From: Piscirickettsiaceae bacterium
GTDB lineage: Bacteria; Pseudomonadota; Gammaproteobacteria; Methylococcales; Cycloclasticaceae
Assembly: GCA_002401365.1 (NCBI GenBank)
Contig: NVSW01000065.1
Span: forward strand, 1-14,233
DNA length: 14,233 bases
Direction of reading: 5' to 3'
Below the pieces are notes generated by a model, which was not told the origin of the DNA, made no database searches, and saw only the letters and a list, made by a program, of their open reading frames with translations. Both the position numbers and the translations under genes were made by a program. Shown here in pieces: positions 1 to 7,131 of the stretch. Each line of letters begins with the position of its first letter. Within the stretch, counting starts at the first letter, position 1.

Positions 1-1
1 A

Positions 2-1312
2 GTGGCTGCCCCATATGCGGCCGAAGATGCGGACATTACCTTACGTTTGCATCAGCAGTTATTTGGCAAGCTGGAGAAAATTGATTCACTAAGAGCCGTT
101 TATCAGGACATTGAAATGCCACTACTGCCCGTGTTAGCACGAATGGAGCAAACAGGTGTGCTGGTTGATGAAAGCATGTTATTAAAACAAAGTGCTGAAT
201 TAGCTGAAAAAATTGTAGTGTTGGAAACACAGGCCCATGACGCTGCGGGGCAGCCATTCAATCTTGGTTCACCGAAGCAAATACAAGAAATTTTATACGA
301 TAAACTGGGCTTGCCAGTCCTCAAGAAAACCCCAAAAGGCCAACCATCTACGGCAGAAAACGTATTACAAGATTTAGCTGTGGACTTTCCTTTACCAAGA
401 ATAATACTGGAGCATCGAAGCTTAAGTAAGTTACGTTCAACGTATACCGATAAATTGCCAAAACAAATCAACCCAGTAACGGGCCGTGTGCATACGTCGT
501 ATCATCAGGCGGTTGCCGCGACGGGGCGTTTGTCGTCATCCGACCCAAACTTGCAAAATATTCCAGTGCGCAGCGAAGAGGGTAGGCGTATTCGCCAAGC
601 GTTTATAGCGGAGCCTGGGTATGTCGTATTAGCGGCTGATTATTCGCAAATTGAATTAAGAATTATGGCCCATTTGTCGCAAGATAAAGGCTTGTTGCAA
701 GCATTTAAAGAAGGTTTGGATGTGCACAAGGCGACGGCAGCAGAGGTGTTCGGCGTGGCGCTTGATCAAGTTGAAAGCCACCAGCGTCGCTCAGCGAAGG
801 CGATTAATTTTGGTTTAATTTATGGCATGTCAGCGTTTGGTTTGGCAAAACAACTGGACATAGACCGAGGGGCGGCTCAGGGCTATATTAATTTGTATTT
901 TGAGCGTTATCCGGGGGTGAGAGAATACATGGATGAAACGCGTGAATTAGCGCGTGAGCAAGGGTTTGTGGAGACATTATTCGGTAGGCGACTATATTTG
1001 CCGGACATTAATGCAAAAAATGGTCAGCGTAGGCAATATGCGGAAAGAACAGCTATAAACGCACCTATGCAGGGCACGGCGGCGGATATTATTAAATTGG
1101 CGATGTTATCGGTAGATGATTGGCTGCAAACAGAAAAACCAGCCGTGCGTATGGTCATGCAAGTGCACGATGAATTGGTGTTTGAAGTAGACAGCAGCTA
1201 TTTAGAACAAGCAAGCGGCATTATTCAACAAAAAATGAGTGACGCGGCACAGTTAGATGTACCGCTTATTGTTGACGTAGGTATTGGTAAAAATTGGGAT
1301 GAAGCGCATTAG
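2..1312 (+). CDS. polA: DNA polymerase I, C-terminal (Klenow polymerase) part, 5'-truncated by the window
   Basis: The reading frame is open from the first bases, so this is a fragment; the GTG at position 2 is an internal codon. The 436 residues correspond to roughly the last half of the ~930-residue family. They begin at the end of the 3'-5' exonuclease domain (YAAEDAD) and continue through the whole polymerase domain. Visible landmarks are the thumb region (KLRSTYTDKLP), motif A with the metal-binding Asp (ADYSQIELR), the O-helix/motif B (RRSAKAINFGLIYG) and motif C (QVHDELVFEV). The protein ends in the usual W-D-x-A-H. PolA fills gaps during repair and removes RNA primers during replication. 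The gene is complete at its 3' end and runs into a hairpin terminator 10 bases past the stop. Neighbouring engB and a small-RNA locus match the conserved polA-spf/ersA-engB region. Confidence 0.98.
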   Translation: MAAPYAAEDADITLRLHQQLFGKLEKIDSLRAVYQDIEMPLLPVLARMEQTGVLVDESMLLKQSAELAEKIVVLETQAHDAAGQPFNLGSPKQIQEILYDKLGLPVLKKTPKGQPSTAENVLQDLAVDFPLPRIILEHRSLSKLRSTYTDKLPKQINPVTGRVHTSYHQAVAATGRLSSSDPNLQNIPVRSEEGRRIRQAFIAEPGYVVLAADYSQIELRIMAHLSQDKGLLQAFKEGLDVHKATAAEVFGVALDQVESHQRRSAKAINFGLIYGMSAFGLAKQLDIDRGAAQGYINLYFERYPGVREYMDETRELAREQGFVETLFGRRLYLPDINAKNGQRRQYAERTAINAPMQGTAADIIKLAMLSVDDWLQTEKPAVRMVMQVHDELVFEVDSSYLEQASGIIQQKMSDAAQLDVPLIVDVGIGKNWDEAH

Positions 1313-1321
1313 GCTATAGAT

Positions 1322-1360
1322 AAAACTCCACCGCTATCACTACATAGTAGCGGAGTTTTT
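1322..1360. terminator. Bidirectional intrinsic terminator between polA and the convergent SRPBCC gene
   Basis: The left arm AAAACTCC..GCTA pairs with TAGCGGAGTTTT, leaving a short bulge, and an inner CTAC/GTAG pairing closes the top. A T-run follows on the plus strand (1356-1360) and the mirror A-run at 1322-1325 gives T's on the minus strand. It can therefore stop both polA and the minus-strand gene that ends at 1377. Confidence 0.8.
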
Positions 1361-1376
1361 AGTTGTAAACGGTGTG

Positions 1377-1901
1377 TTATTCAGTTGATGTTTCTGCAGT
1401 TTCTTCAAGTAATATTTTAAGATTGTCTAAACCAGCGCGGTAAACGCCGCGAATACCTTTTTCTACGTCGGCTGGTGGTGCATCGTTTACCGTATTAAAG
1501 TTTCCCATCCAAATAACTGAAGAGCCGCCATTGCCGTTATCTCGAACGGCAAACCAAGAGATATAGTCTTTGATTGGCAGCACTGCAGGGTCAACTTGAG
1601 TGATTTTATAGGTGAAATTTCTATGCTCATCGTTAAAGCGAACTAACTCCTCGGTAATGGTGGGTCCGCCTAAATCTAATACTCGCACGCTACCAGGGTG
1701 GTTGCCATCTGTATTAGTGGCGCCAACAAAAGCAGGGTGCCAGCTTGGTATGTTGCCAAAGTCCTTAGCGATGGCCCACACATCAACAGGGGAGGCGGCG
1801 ATATCGACTTTTTCAGTGACAGAAATTTCAGTTGCGAATGTGTTTGAAGTTATTAATGCTAATATAAAAGCAAACAATAGGCGTAATGTTTTGGTCATCA
1901 T
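1377..1901 (-). CDS. Exported SRPBCC-family (polyketide cyclase/START-like fold) protein of unknown ligand
   Basis: A 174-residue protein. The N-terminus has a charged start, a hydrophobic stretch (about residues 7-19) and an A-type cleavage site near residue 23 (TFA|TE), so it is probably exported to the periplasm. The mature part opens with a beta strand and the typical SRPBCC segment SPVDVWAIAKDFGNIPSWHP (residues 37-56). Further strands follow (VRVLDLGGPTITEELV, FTYKI), then a long C-terminal helix (RAGLDNLKILLEE). SRPBCC proteins form a helix-grip cavity that binds hydrophobic ligands; no catalytic residues can be assigned here, so substrate and role are unknown. Two ATG codons are adjacent (1901 and 1898). 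The GAGGAC just upstream suits the second ATG slightly better. It converges on polA, shares its terminator, and separates polA from the small-RNA locus. Family call is confident, function is not. Confidence 0.85.
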   Translation of the reverse strand: MMTKTLRLLFAFILALITSNTFATEISVTEKVDIAASPVDVWAIAKDFGNIPSWHPAFVGATNTDGNHPGSVRVLDLGGPTITEELVRFNDEHRNFTYKITQVDPAVLPIKDYISWFAVRDNGNGGSSVIWMGNFNTVNDAPPADVEKGIRGVYRAGLDNLKILLEETAETSTE

Positions 1902-2007
1902 TAGTCCTCGATTTTTTAGTTAATTTTATTTGCTACATGACTAAGCAAGCTTCATATTGACATAATGAATTTTTTTAAGCAAAAAAAGAGTGTGTAAATA
2001 AAAAATT

Positions 2008-2034
2008 GAACTTTTTATGAAAGTAATCGTCTTA
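2008..2034 (+). promoter_or_regulatory. RpoE/AlgU-type promoter of the small RNA
   Basis: GAACTT (2008-2013), a 16-base spacer and TCTTA (2030-2034) match the -35/-10 pattern of the envelope-stress sigma factor (GAACTT-N16/17-TCnnA). The predicted start is near 2040-2043, where the first RNA hairpin begins. A sigma-70 reading (TTGAAC-N18-TCTTAT) overlaps it but fits less well. P. aeruginosa ErsA, encoded at the same locus, is known to be driven by sigma-22 (AlgU). Confidence 0.6.
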
Positions 2035-2091
2035 TTACCGTGTCTCTTAGACATGCTTGCTCAGTTCCCCCTCCCCTTGAGCAGGTTTATT

Positions 2092-2115
2092 CGGCTGTCT
2101 ACAGCCGGACTTTTT
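2092..2115 (+). terminator. First, short terminator-like hairpin of the small RNA
   Basis: A perfect six-pair stem CGGCTG/CAGCCG with a TCTA loop (2092-2107) is followed by GAC and five T's (2111-2115). It may release a short ~75-nt form of the RNA. Confidence 0.5.
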
Positions 2116-2155
2116 AAGCCCTAGTGTTTATTTATAATCATTAGGGCTTTTTTTT
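2116..2155 (+). terminator. Strong terminator of the small RNA, overlapping the engB stop codon
   Basis: AAGCCCTA (2116-2123) pairs perfectly with TAGGGCTT (2142-2149) across an 18-base loop, and T's run from 2148 to 2155. The T-run is on the plus strand only; on the minus strand the stem is followed by an A-rich tract, so it serves the small RNA better than engB. The downstream arm covers the engB stop (2141-2143). Confidence 0.75.
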
Positions 2156-2761
2156 GTCTGTTTTTTGTACGCTAAGCAGGCTATCTAGCCAGTTGTGTAG
2201 CGGGGTAATGCCTTTCTTTTTCAAAGAAGAGAATAATCCGACCTGTACATTTGGTGTGAGGTCTTTTAGCTGTTTTTGTGCCGCGAACAGGGTGTTCATG
2301 GCGCCGTTTTTGTTAAGTTTGTCTGCTTTAGTTAAAGCCACATATACATGTAGGTTTAGGTGGGTTGCGTAATCGATCATTTGCAAGTCAAATTCGCCAA
2401 GTGAGCGGCGAATATCGACGAGCAAGACAAGCCCCTTCAGAGCTTTTCTGTTTTGCATGTATCGTTCAAGCTCTTTTTGCCACTTTAGTTGTACGGTATG
2501 TGGAACTTTCGCGTAACCATAGCCGGGTAAATCAACTAGGCAGCGTTTTTCGTCAAGTTTAAAATAAACGAGGTGTTGGGTCCGGCCAGGTGTTTTGCTG
2601 GTCCTAGCAAGACTTTTTTGATTTGTCAGAGTGTTTATGGCACTTGATTTTCCTGCATTGGATCTACCCGCAAAAGCTACCTCGTACTCTACCCATTCAG
2701 GTGTGGTTTTTAGATTGGGGGCGTTTAGTAGGTATTCAGCGCGATGATACAGTGGGTTCAT
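2141..2761 (-). CDS. engB: Ribosome-biogenesis GTPase EngB (YihA/YsxC)
   Basis: 206 residues, the usual length for this TRAFAC-class GTPase, which acts in late assembly of the large ribosomal subunit in the cytoplasm. All nucleotide-binding motifs are visible: G1 GRSNAGKSS (residues 32-40), the G2 region SKTPGRTQ (55-62), G3 DLPGYGYAKVP (77-87), G4 TKAD (144-147) and G5 around FSSLKKKG (177-184). The start (MNPLYHRAEYLL) matches family N-termini. No clear Shine-Dalgarno sequence is seen before it. The C-terminus ends in a short Lys-rich tail. The gene is divergent from the cytochrome genes and its 3' end meets the small-RNA terminator, the same arrangement as in pseudomonads. Confidence 0.97.
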   Translation of the reverse strand: MNPLYHRAEYLLNAPNLKTTPEWVEYEVAFAGRSNAGKSSAINTLTNQKSLARTSKTPGRTQHLVYFKLDEKRCLVDLPGYGYAKVPHTVQLKWQKELERYMQNRKALKGLVLLVDIRRSLGEFDLQMIDYATHLNLHVYVALTKADKLNKNGAMNTLFAAQKQLKDLTPNVQVGLFSSLKKKGITPLHNWLDSLLSVQKTDKKKP

Positions 2762-2912
2762 GTTGGTGGTTAAAGCTTAAATTAGATTTACTAATTGTAC
2801 CGGAAGGAGGTGTTTTCAGTGGGAACAACAACAAATGCGGTAGAAAAAAGCTAAACTTTGGTGAGGATTATTGTAAAATTAGTCGTTGAGAAAAATTTGG
2901 AGATATATTCGT
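2762..2912. other. Divergent intergenic region between engB and the cytochrome c genes
   Basis: This region must hold promoters for both directions. On the minus strand a TACAAT (2794-2799) could serve engB. On the plus strand TAAAAT (2874-2879) lies about 34 bases before the cytochrome start. Neither has a good -35, so both are weak. A strong AGGAGG (2805-2810), 8 bases before a GTG at 2819, opens an 11-codon frame ending with TAA at 2852-2854. Confidence 0.35.
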
Positions 2913-3215
2913 ATGAAAAAATTGTTGCCGATAGTTGCTGTTTTGGCATCTTTTGTCACTAGCCAGGCTTTTGCTGGCGATGCGACGGCGGGTAAAGCGA
3001 AGTCTGCTCAATGTGCTGCGTGCCATGGAGTGACAGGTATTAGCCCAATGGGGTTATATCCAAATTTAGCGGGCCAAAAGGAACAATACCTGGCAAAACA
3101 ACTTAGTGATTTTCGTTCTGGCGCACGTAAGGATCCTACTATGCAAGCAATGGTTGCCGCTTTGTCAGATGACGACGTTGCTAATCTAGCTGCTTTTTAT
3201 TCGAGTGTAAAATAA
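2913..3215 (+). CDS. Small periplasmic monoheme class I cytochrome c (c4-like half)
   Basis: A 100-residue precursor. A signal peptide (residues 1-21, cleavage AFA|GD) is followed by a single heme-binding motif CAACH (C34, C37, H38). The C-terminal MQAMVAALSDDDVANLAAFY segment carries the likely axial Met (77 or 80) and the last helix. The fold pattern equals one domain of cytochrome c4. I chose the ATG at 2913 because it begins an intact signal peptide and has GGAG 10 bases upstream; a TTG at 2886 would add nine charged residues in front. It should be a small electron carrier in the periplasm. The stop is 18 bases before the cytochrome c4 gene, so the two are probably co-transcribed. In P. 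aeruginosa a similar small cytochrome also sits between engB and cytochrome c4. Confidence 0.92.
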   Translation: MKKLLPIVAVLASFVTSQAFAGDATAGKAKSAQCAACHGVTGISPMGLYPNLAGQKEQYLAKQLSDFRSGARKDPTMQAMVAALSDDDVANLAAFYSSVK

Positions 3216-3233
3216 TAGTAAATTGGAAATAAA

Positions 3234-3839
3234 ATGAAATTTAATGTTTTGGTAGTTTGTTTTTTGGGGCTTAGCTTTTCGTTGGTTGCGTTCGCTGAGG
3301 GTGATATTGAGGCGGGACGTGCTAAAGCAGCTGTTTGTGCAGGCTGTCATGGGCAAAATGGCAACAGTGCTAATCCTGTATGGCCTAAACTGGCAGGACA
3401 ACATGCATTTTATATTGAAAAAGAGTTACATGACTTTCAAAATAAAAAACGAGTTGATGCCACGATGGCTCCTATGGTTATGGGCCTAAGCGATGTTGAT
3501 ATTGAGAATTTAGCTGCTTTTTTTGCTAGCGTACCTTCTACCGTGGAAGCTGCGAGTGCTGACAAAATAAAATTAGGTGAAAAGTTGTACCGGGCAGGAA
3601 AAATGGATAATGGCTTGCCAGCGTGTATTGCTTGTCATGGGCCTAACGGTGCGGGTAGTGCGCCAGCGCGGTTCCCACGAATTGGAGGTCAGCACGCTGC
3701 TTACCTTACTAAAGCATTAAAGGATTTTAAATCTGAGAGTCGTAATAATGACCACCAGGCGATGATGCGTGATATTGCTGGACGAATGAGTAACCAAGAA
3801 ATAGAAGCTGTTTCGTCATATATTTCTGGCTTACACTAA
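3234..3839 (+). CDS. Cytochrome c4, diheme periplasmic electron carrier
   Basis: 201 residues, typical for cytochrome c4. A signal peptide (about 1-21, AFA|EG) precedes two homologous class I domains. The first has CAGCH (C35, C38, H39) and axial-Met candidates M78/M81. The second has CIACH (C131, C134, H135) and a candidate among M177, M178 and M185. Both domains carry the family's G-GQH-A-Y segment (54-60 and 151-157) followed by a long amphipathic helix. Cytochrome c4 passes electrons from the bc1 complex to terminal oxidases, notably cbb3-type in related species. The ATG has a weak GGA 7 bases upstream. It follows the monoheme cytochrome gene closely and is followed by a long hairpin before resB. 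Its heme would be attached by the ResB-CcsA system encoded directly downstream. Confidence 0.95.
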   Translation: MKFNVLVVCFLGLSFSLVAFAEGDIEAGRAKAAVCAGCHGQNGNSANPVWPKLAGQHAFYIEKELHDFQNKKRVDATMAPMVMGLSDVDIENLAAFFASVPSTVEAASADKIKLGEKLYRAGKMDNGLPACIACHGPNGAGSAPARFPRIGGQHAAYLTKALKDFKSESRNNDHQAMMRDIAGRMSNQEIEAVSSYISGLH

Positions 3840-3854
3840 ATCAGGTTTTTAGCT

Positions 3855-3885
3855 GTAAAAAGGGCAATCTAGTTGTCTTTTTTAC
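3855..3885 (+). terminator. Long hairpin (terminator or attenuator) between cytochrome c4 and resB
   Basis: Thirteen bases (3855-3867) pair with 3873-3885 around a five-base TCTAG loop, with two G-U pairs. The run of six T's lies inside the 3' arm instead of after it, so termination may be partial. It would end the cytochrome mRNA or set a lower level of resB-ccsA expression. Confidence 0.55.
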
Positions 3886-3928
3886 TCTTAGACTGGCATG
3901 AAGTAGGCTCGACTATATTTAGTTTCAT

Positions 3929-5920
3929 ATGAATAATCACCCAACAACTCAAGCACTATTCACTCCACCAAGAAAATCGGCTCTATTGCTTAAGTTCTTA
4001 GGTTCGATGAACTTAGCCATCACGCTGTTGGTCGCATTATCTATTGCTGCGATTATTGGTACAGTGTTACAACAAAATCAACCGTACACAGATTACGTTA
4101 TCAAGTTTGGGCCGTTTTGGTTTGAGATTTTTCAGCAGTTAGGTTTGTATGATGTTTACTCATCTGGTTGGTTTTTGTTTATTTTGTTTTTTTTGGTGGT
4201 TTCTACCAGTACGTGTATTTATAGGAATGCGCCGAATATGCTACGTGAGATGCGTGAATATAGGCAAAATATTACCCTACAAACCATAGAGAACTATTCT
4301 AATAGTTACAGTTGGCAACTAAACCACTCGGCGGATGAAGTTTTGCATGTTGTGAAAAAGCTATTTCCACATCATGGATATAGTGCGCGGCAAAAAGAAG
4401 GCAATGGCTATACCCTGGTTTCTGGAATGCGAGGTGCTGGCAGTAGGCTTGGTTATGTGTTGACTCATTTAGCTATTGTGTTGATATGTATAGGTGGCCT
4501 TATCGATGGCAATGCTATTTTAAAAGCGCGTGAAATGCTGGGGCAAATAGCGCCGGAAACAAGAAATTTGCCTGCCAATGAGGTGCCAGCAATCAGCCAC
4601 CTTGGGGTCAATAACATGTCGTTCCGAGGCAGTGTTTCCATACCTGAGGGCAGTCAATCAGATGTTCTTTTTATTAATTATAAAGATGGCTATTTAGTGC
4701 AAGAGCTACCCTTTTCTGTGGAAGTTAAGGATTTTAGGATAGAGCACTATAACAGTGGCCAGCCGAAATCATTTGAAAGTGACTTGGTGATACACGATGA
4801 GCGTTTGGAGAAACCGTTAGTACAAACTATCGCTGTTAATCATCCGTTAATCTATGACGGGTATTCTATCTATCAGGCCAGTTTTTCAGATGGTGGCTCT
4901 GAGCTTGAGTTGCTGGCTTGGCCATTGCTTGGTAAAAGCAGTAAAGCTAAGAAAATTGATACCAAGGTAGGTGCGGACTTACAGATGACGTTGTTTGACC
5001 AGTCATGGATACTCGAAACATCTAATTTTAGACTGTTTAATATTAATCCATCTGAAGATCCAGATAAAAAGTTTAAGAATGTAGGGCCTAGTATGCAATT
5101 TAAAATGCGTAATAAAACAGGTGAGGCGAAAGAATTTTTAAATTATATGGTTCCAGTAGAAAGAGATGGTGCATATTTTTACTTGAGTGGTGTTCGTAGC
5201 TCACCTGCGGAAGAGTTTCGCTATTTGTATGTGCCCGTGGATGATGCTGGAGGCATTAATCGTTTTATGAGCTTTTTGCATGCTTTAAATGATGATGCCT
5301 TGTTACGGCAAATTGCAGCGAAGCAAAACTTTACAGGTTCTGCGCTACCATCTAAAGACTCTGCACAGTTTAATAAGGCGATGGTGCGCTTGGCAGGAGT
5401 GTTTGTAAAGAATGGTATTAGCGGTGTGACGGAACAAGTAGAAAAAAATGTTCCGCTTGAAAAACGTGAAGAAGTAACGAAGTTATATATCCGCGTATTA
5501 CAGCAAATTCTTGGCGCGGTGTATGTTGATGTGTTGTCCAAAGAAGGTGTTGATGTTAGTTTGGGTGTGGATGAGGAAAAGGCAGCATTTTTTGATTCGG
5601 CATCTGCGGCTATTGGCGCGTTGAGTCGATATGGCTCGCCAGTATATTTTCAACTAGCGAGCTTTAAACATCATCAGGCTAGTGGCTTGCAAATTGCAAA
5701 AGCGCCAGGTAAAAATTTGGTATATCCGGGTTGTGCAATGCTTATTTTAGGGGTGTTCCTAATGTTTTATGCACCTCAACAACGGTTGTGGGCGTGGCTA
5801 CAACCAACAGATGATGGCGTTAAGTTTGTATTGGCAGGCCATGCGATTAGAAATAACATGGATTTTTCAACAGAATATCAACAAATACGCGAGCAGTTTG
5901 AGCGTATTTTAACCAGTTAA
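3929..5920 (+). CDS. resB: System II cytochrome c biogenesis protein ResB (CcsB/Ccs1)
   Basis: 663 residues, in the range of proteobacterial ResB proteins. Hydrophobic segments lie at about 29-48 (LAITLLVALSIAAIIGTVL), 80-98, 174-192 (contains H180 in YVLTHLAIVL) and near the C-terminus at about 597-616 (LVYPGCAMLILGVFLMFYAP). The long stretch between the third and last segments is the expected periplasmic domain. It includes the family-type FRGSVSIPEG and YDGYSIYQASF segments and a helical region before the last membrane segment. ResB works with CcsA to carry heme across the inner membrane and attach it to CxxCH motifs of apocytochromes. The ATG at 3929 has no clear Shine-Dalgarno; the ATG at codon 27 would cut into the first membrane segment, so the longer form is preferred. 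ccsA follows after 9 bases. Confidence 0.95.
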   Translation: MNNHPTTQALFTPPRKSALLLKFLGSMNLAITLLVALSIAAIIGTVLQQNQPYTDYVIKFGPFWFEIFQQLGLYDVYSSGWFLFILFFLVVSTSTCIYRNAPNMLREMREYRQNITLQTIENYSNSYSWQLNHSADEVLHVVKKLFPHHGYSARQKEGNGYTLVSGMRGAGSRLGYVLTHLAIVLICIGGLIDGNAILKAREMLGQIAPETRNLPANEVPAISHLGVNNMSFRGSVSIPEGSQSDVLFINYKDGYLVQELPFSVEVKDFRIEHYNSGQPKSFESDLVIHDERLEKPLVQTIAVNHPLIYDGYSIYQASFSDGGSELELLAWPLLGKSSKAKKIDTKVGADLQMTLFDQSWILETSNFRLFNINPSEDPDKKFKNVGPSMQFKMRNKTGEAKEFLNYMVPVERDGAYFYLSGVRSSPAEEFRYLYVPVDDAGGINRFMSFLHALNDDALLRQIAAKQNFTGSALPSKDSAQFNKAMVRLAGVFVKNGISGVTEQVEKNVPLEKREEVTKLYIRVLQQILGAVYVDVLSKEGVDVSLGVDEEKAAFFDSASAAIGALSRYGSPVYFQLASFKHHQASGLQIAKAPGKNLVYPGCAMLILGVFLMFYAPQQRLWAWLQPTDDGVKFVLAGHAIRNNMDFSTEYQQIREQFERILTS

Positions 5921-5929
5921 GGTAACACT

Positions 5930-7105
5930 ATGAATAGTACACAAACAGCGCTTCAGTATGAATTGAATCAGGACTCTTTTTGGAAAGGGTTAAGTTTGTT
6001 CGATTGGGTTTGGGCGACGATTGTAATGTGTGGAACAGGTTACGCGTATTCAAGGTATGCGTCGCTTATGGATGCATATGAAAAAGGGATACTCGTTTCT
6101 GCGGGAGTTGGGCTAGTCGCCCTAGGTTGGCGGTGGAAGTCTATGAGAGGGCTGTCATTGGCAGTGTTTTTGTTGAGCATGCTGGGTATTAGCCGTTATG
6201 TGAACGGATTGAACGATGCGGATAGTGACTTTTTTTTACGATTTTTAGTATCCAGCCAATCTGCAATTATGTGGATGAGCGCGTTGTATGTGTTGGCAAC
6301 GCTGACATACTTTGTTTCTTTTATCGGACGTTCTGAATTTGCTGGAAAAGTGGCGAGTGCGATGACGTGGTCGGCAACGACGATGGGCTTGGTAGGTTTG
6401 ATGGTGCGTTGGAGAGAGTCCTACCTAATTGGTTTGGATGTTGGGCATATCCCCGTCAGCAATTTGTATGAAGTATTTATTTTATTCTCGATTATTACTG
6501 CATTGCTGTATTTGTTTTATGAACGCCGGTATCAAACGCGTGCCTTAGGTAGCTTTGTATTGCTGGTGATAAGCGCCGCTGTCGCTTTTTTACTCTGGTA
6601 TACCTTCGATAGGCAAGCAGCAGATATTCAACCTTTAGTGCCAGCATTGCAAAGTTATTGGATGAAAATACACGTACCCGCAAACTTTATCGGCTACGGC
6701 GCATTTGCGATAGCTGCCATGGTCGGCACTGCGTACCTTGTACGTGCTGGAGCGGAACAGCGGCACTCAAACGGGGTTGCATTGACGTTGCCATCATTAG
6801 AAATTCTAGATGACCTTATGTATAAATCGATTGCATTAGGGTTTGCATTCTTTACATTGGCAACGATATTGGGCGCTTTATGGGCTGCAGAAGCATGGGG
6901 CGGTTATTGGTCTTGGGACCCAAAGGAAACGTGGGCACTTATCGTTTGGTTAAATTATGCGGCATGGCTGCATATGCGTTTAACTAAAGGTTGGCGCGGC
7001 AAACCGATGGCAGCTTGGGCAATCATTGGTTTATTCGTTACTTTATTCGCCTTTTTGGGGGTTAATATGTTTTTGTCGGGCTTGCATTCATATGGTGAAC
7101 TTTAG
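5930..7105 (+). CDS. ccsA: System II cytochrome c biogenesis / heme-handling protein CcsA
   Basis: 391 residues with several membrane segments. The tryptophan-rich heme-binding WWD motif is clear: WGGYWSWDPKETWAL (323-337). The four histidines expected in CcsA are present: H173 in VGHIPVSNLYE, H248 in MKIHVP, H347 in AWLHMR and H386 in GLHSYG. These normally form the membrane and external heme ligand pairs. CcsA exports and presents heme, and with ResB forms the cytochrome c synthetase. The start is supported by AAGG a few bases upstream and by the 9-base gap after resB, so the pair is one operon. dsbA follows after 26 bases. Family naming varies between CcsA and CcsB; the assignment to the WWD-bearing subunit is certain. 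Confidence 0.96.
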   Translation: MNSTQTALQYELNQDSFWKGLSLFDWVWATIVMCGTGYAYSRYASLMDAYEKGILVSAGVGLVALGWRWKSMRGLSLAVFLLSMLGISRYVNGLNDADSDFFLRFLVSSQSAIMWMSALYVLATLTYFVSFIGRSEFAGKVASAMTWSATTMGLVGLMVRWRESYLIGLDVGHIPVSNLYEVFILFSIITALLYLFYERRYQTRALGSFVLLVISAAVAFLLWYTFDRQAADIQPLVPALQSYWMKIHVPANFIGYGAFAIAAMVGTAYLVRAGAEQRHSNGVALTLPSLEILDDLMYKSIALGFAFFTLATILGALWAAEAWGGYWSWDPKETWALIVWLNYAAWLHMRLTKGWRGKPMAAWAIIGLFVTLFAFLGVNMFLSGLHSYGEL

Positions 7106-7131
7106 TCGTTTAAATAGTTAGGAGATCGAAA

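Larger units (their letters stand above)
2041..2155 (+). ncRNA. Putative small regulatory RNA in the Spot 42/ErsA locus
   Basis: No convincing reading frame lies here, but the plus strand has a promoter-like element and then an ordered series of hairpins. The first is TGTCT/AGACA with loop CTT (2041-2053). The second is TGCTCA/TGAGCA (2058-2083), whose 14-base loop carries CCCCCTCCCC. The third is CGGCTG/CAGCCG with loop TCTA (2092-2107), followed by T5. A last terminator hairpin ends at T8 (2155). The length would be about 75 nt if RNA ends after the third hairpin or about 115 nt at the last. The position between polA and engB is that of Spot 42 in enterobacteria and ErsA in Pseudomonas. An exposed C-rich loop is a common seed for pairing with G-rich ribosome binding sites. 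ErsA-like identity is inferred from locus and promoter, not from a sequence comparison. Confidence 0.65.

Noticed and set aside
2006..2035. Sigma-70 promoter TTGAAC-N18-TCTTAT for the small RNA
   Set aside because: Spacing and -10 are worse than the overlapping RpoE/AlgU match; kept only as an alternative.
2886..2912. Upstream TTG start for the monoheme cytochrome
   Set aside because: It would put extra charged residues before an otherwise perfect signal peptide; the ATG at 2913 has a GGAG at suitable distance.
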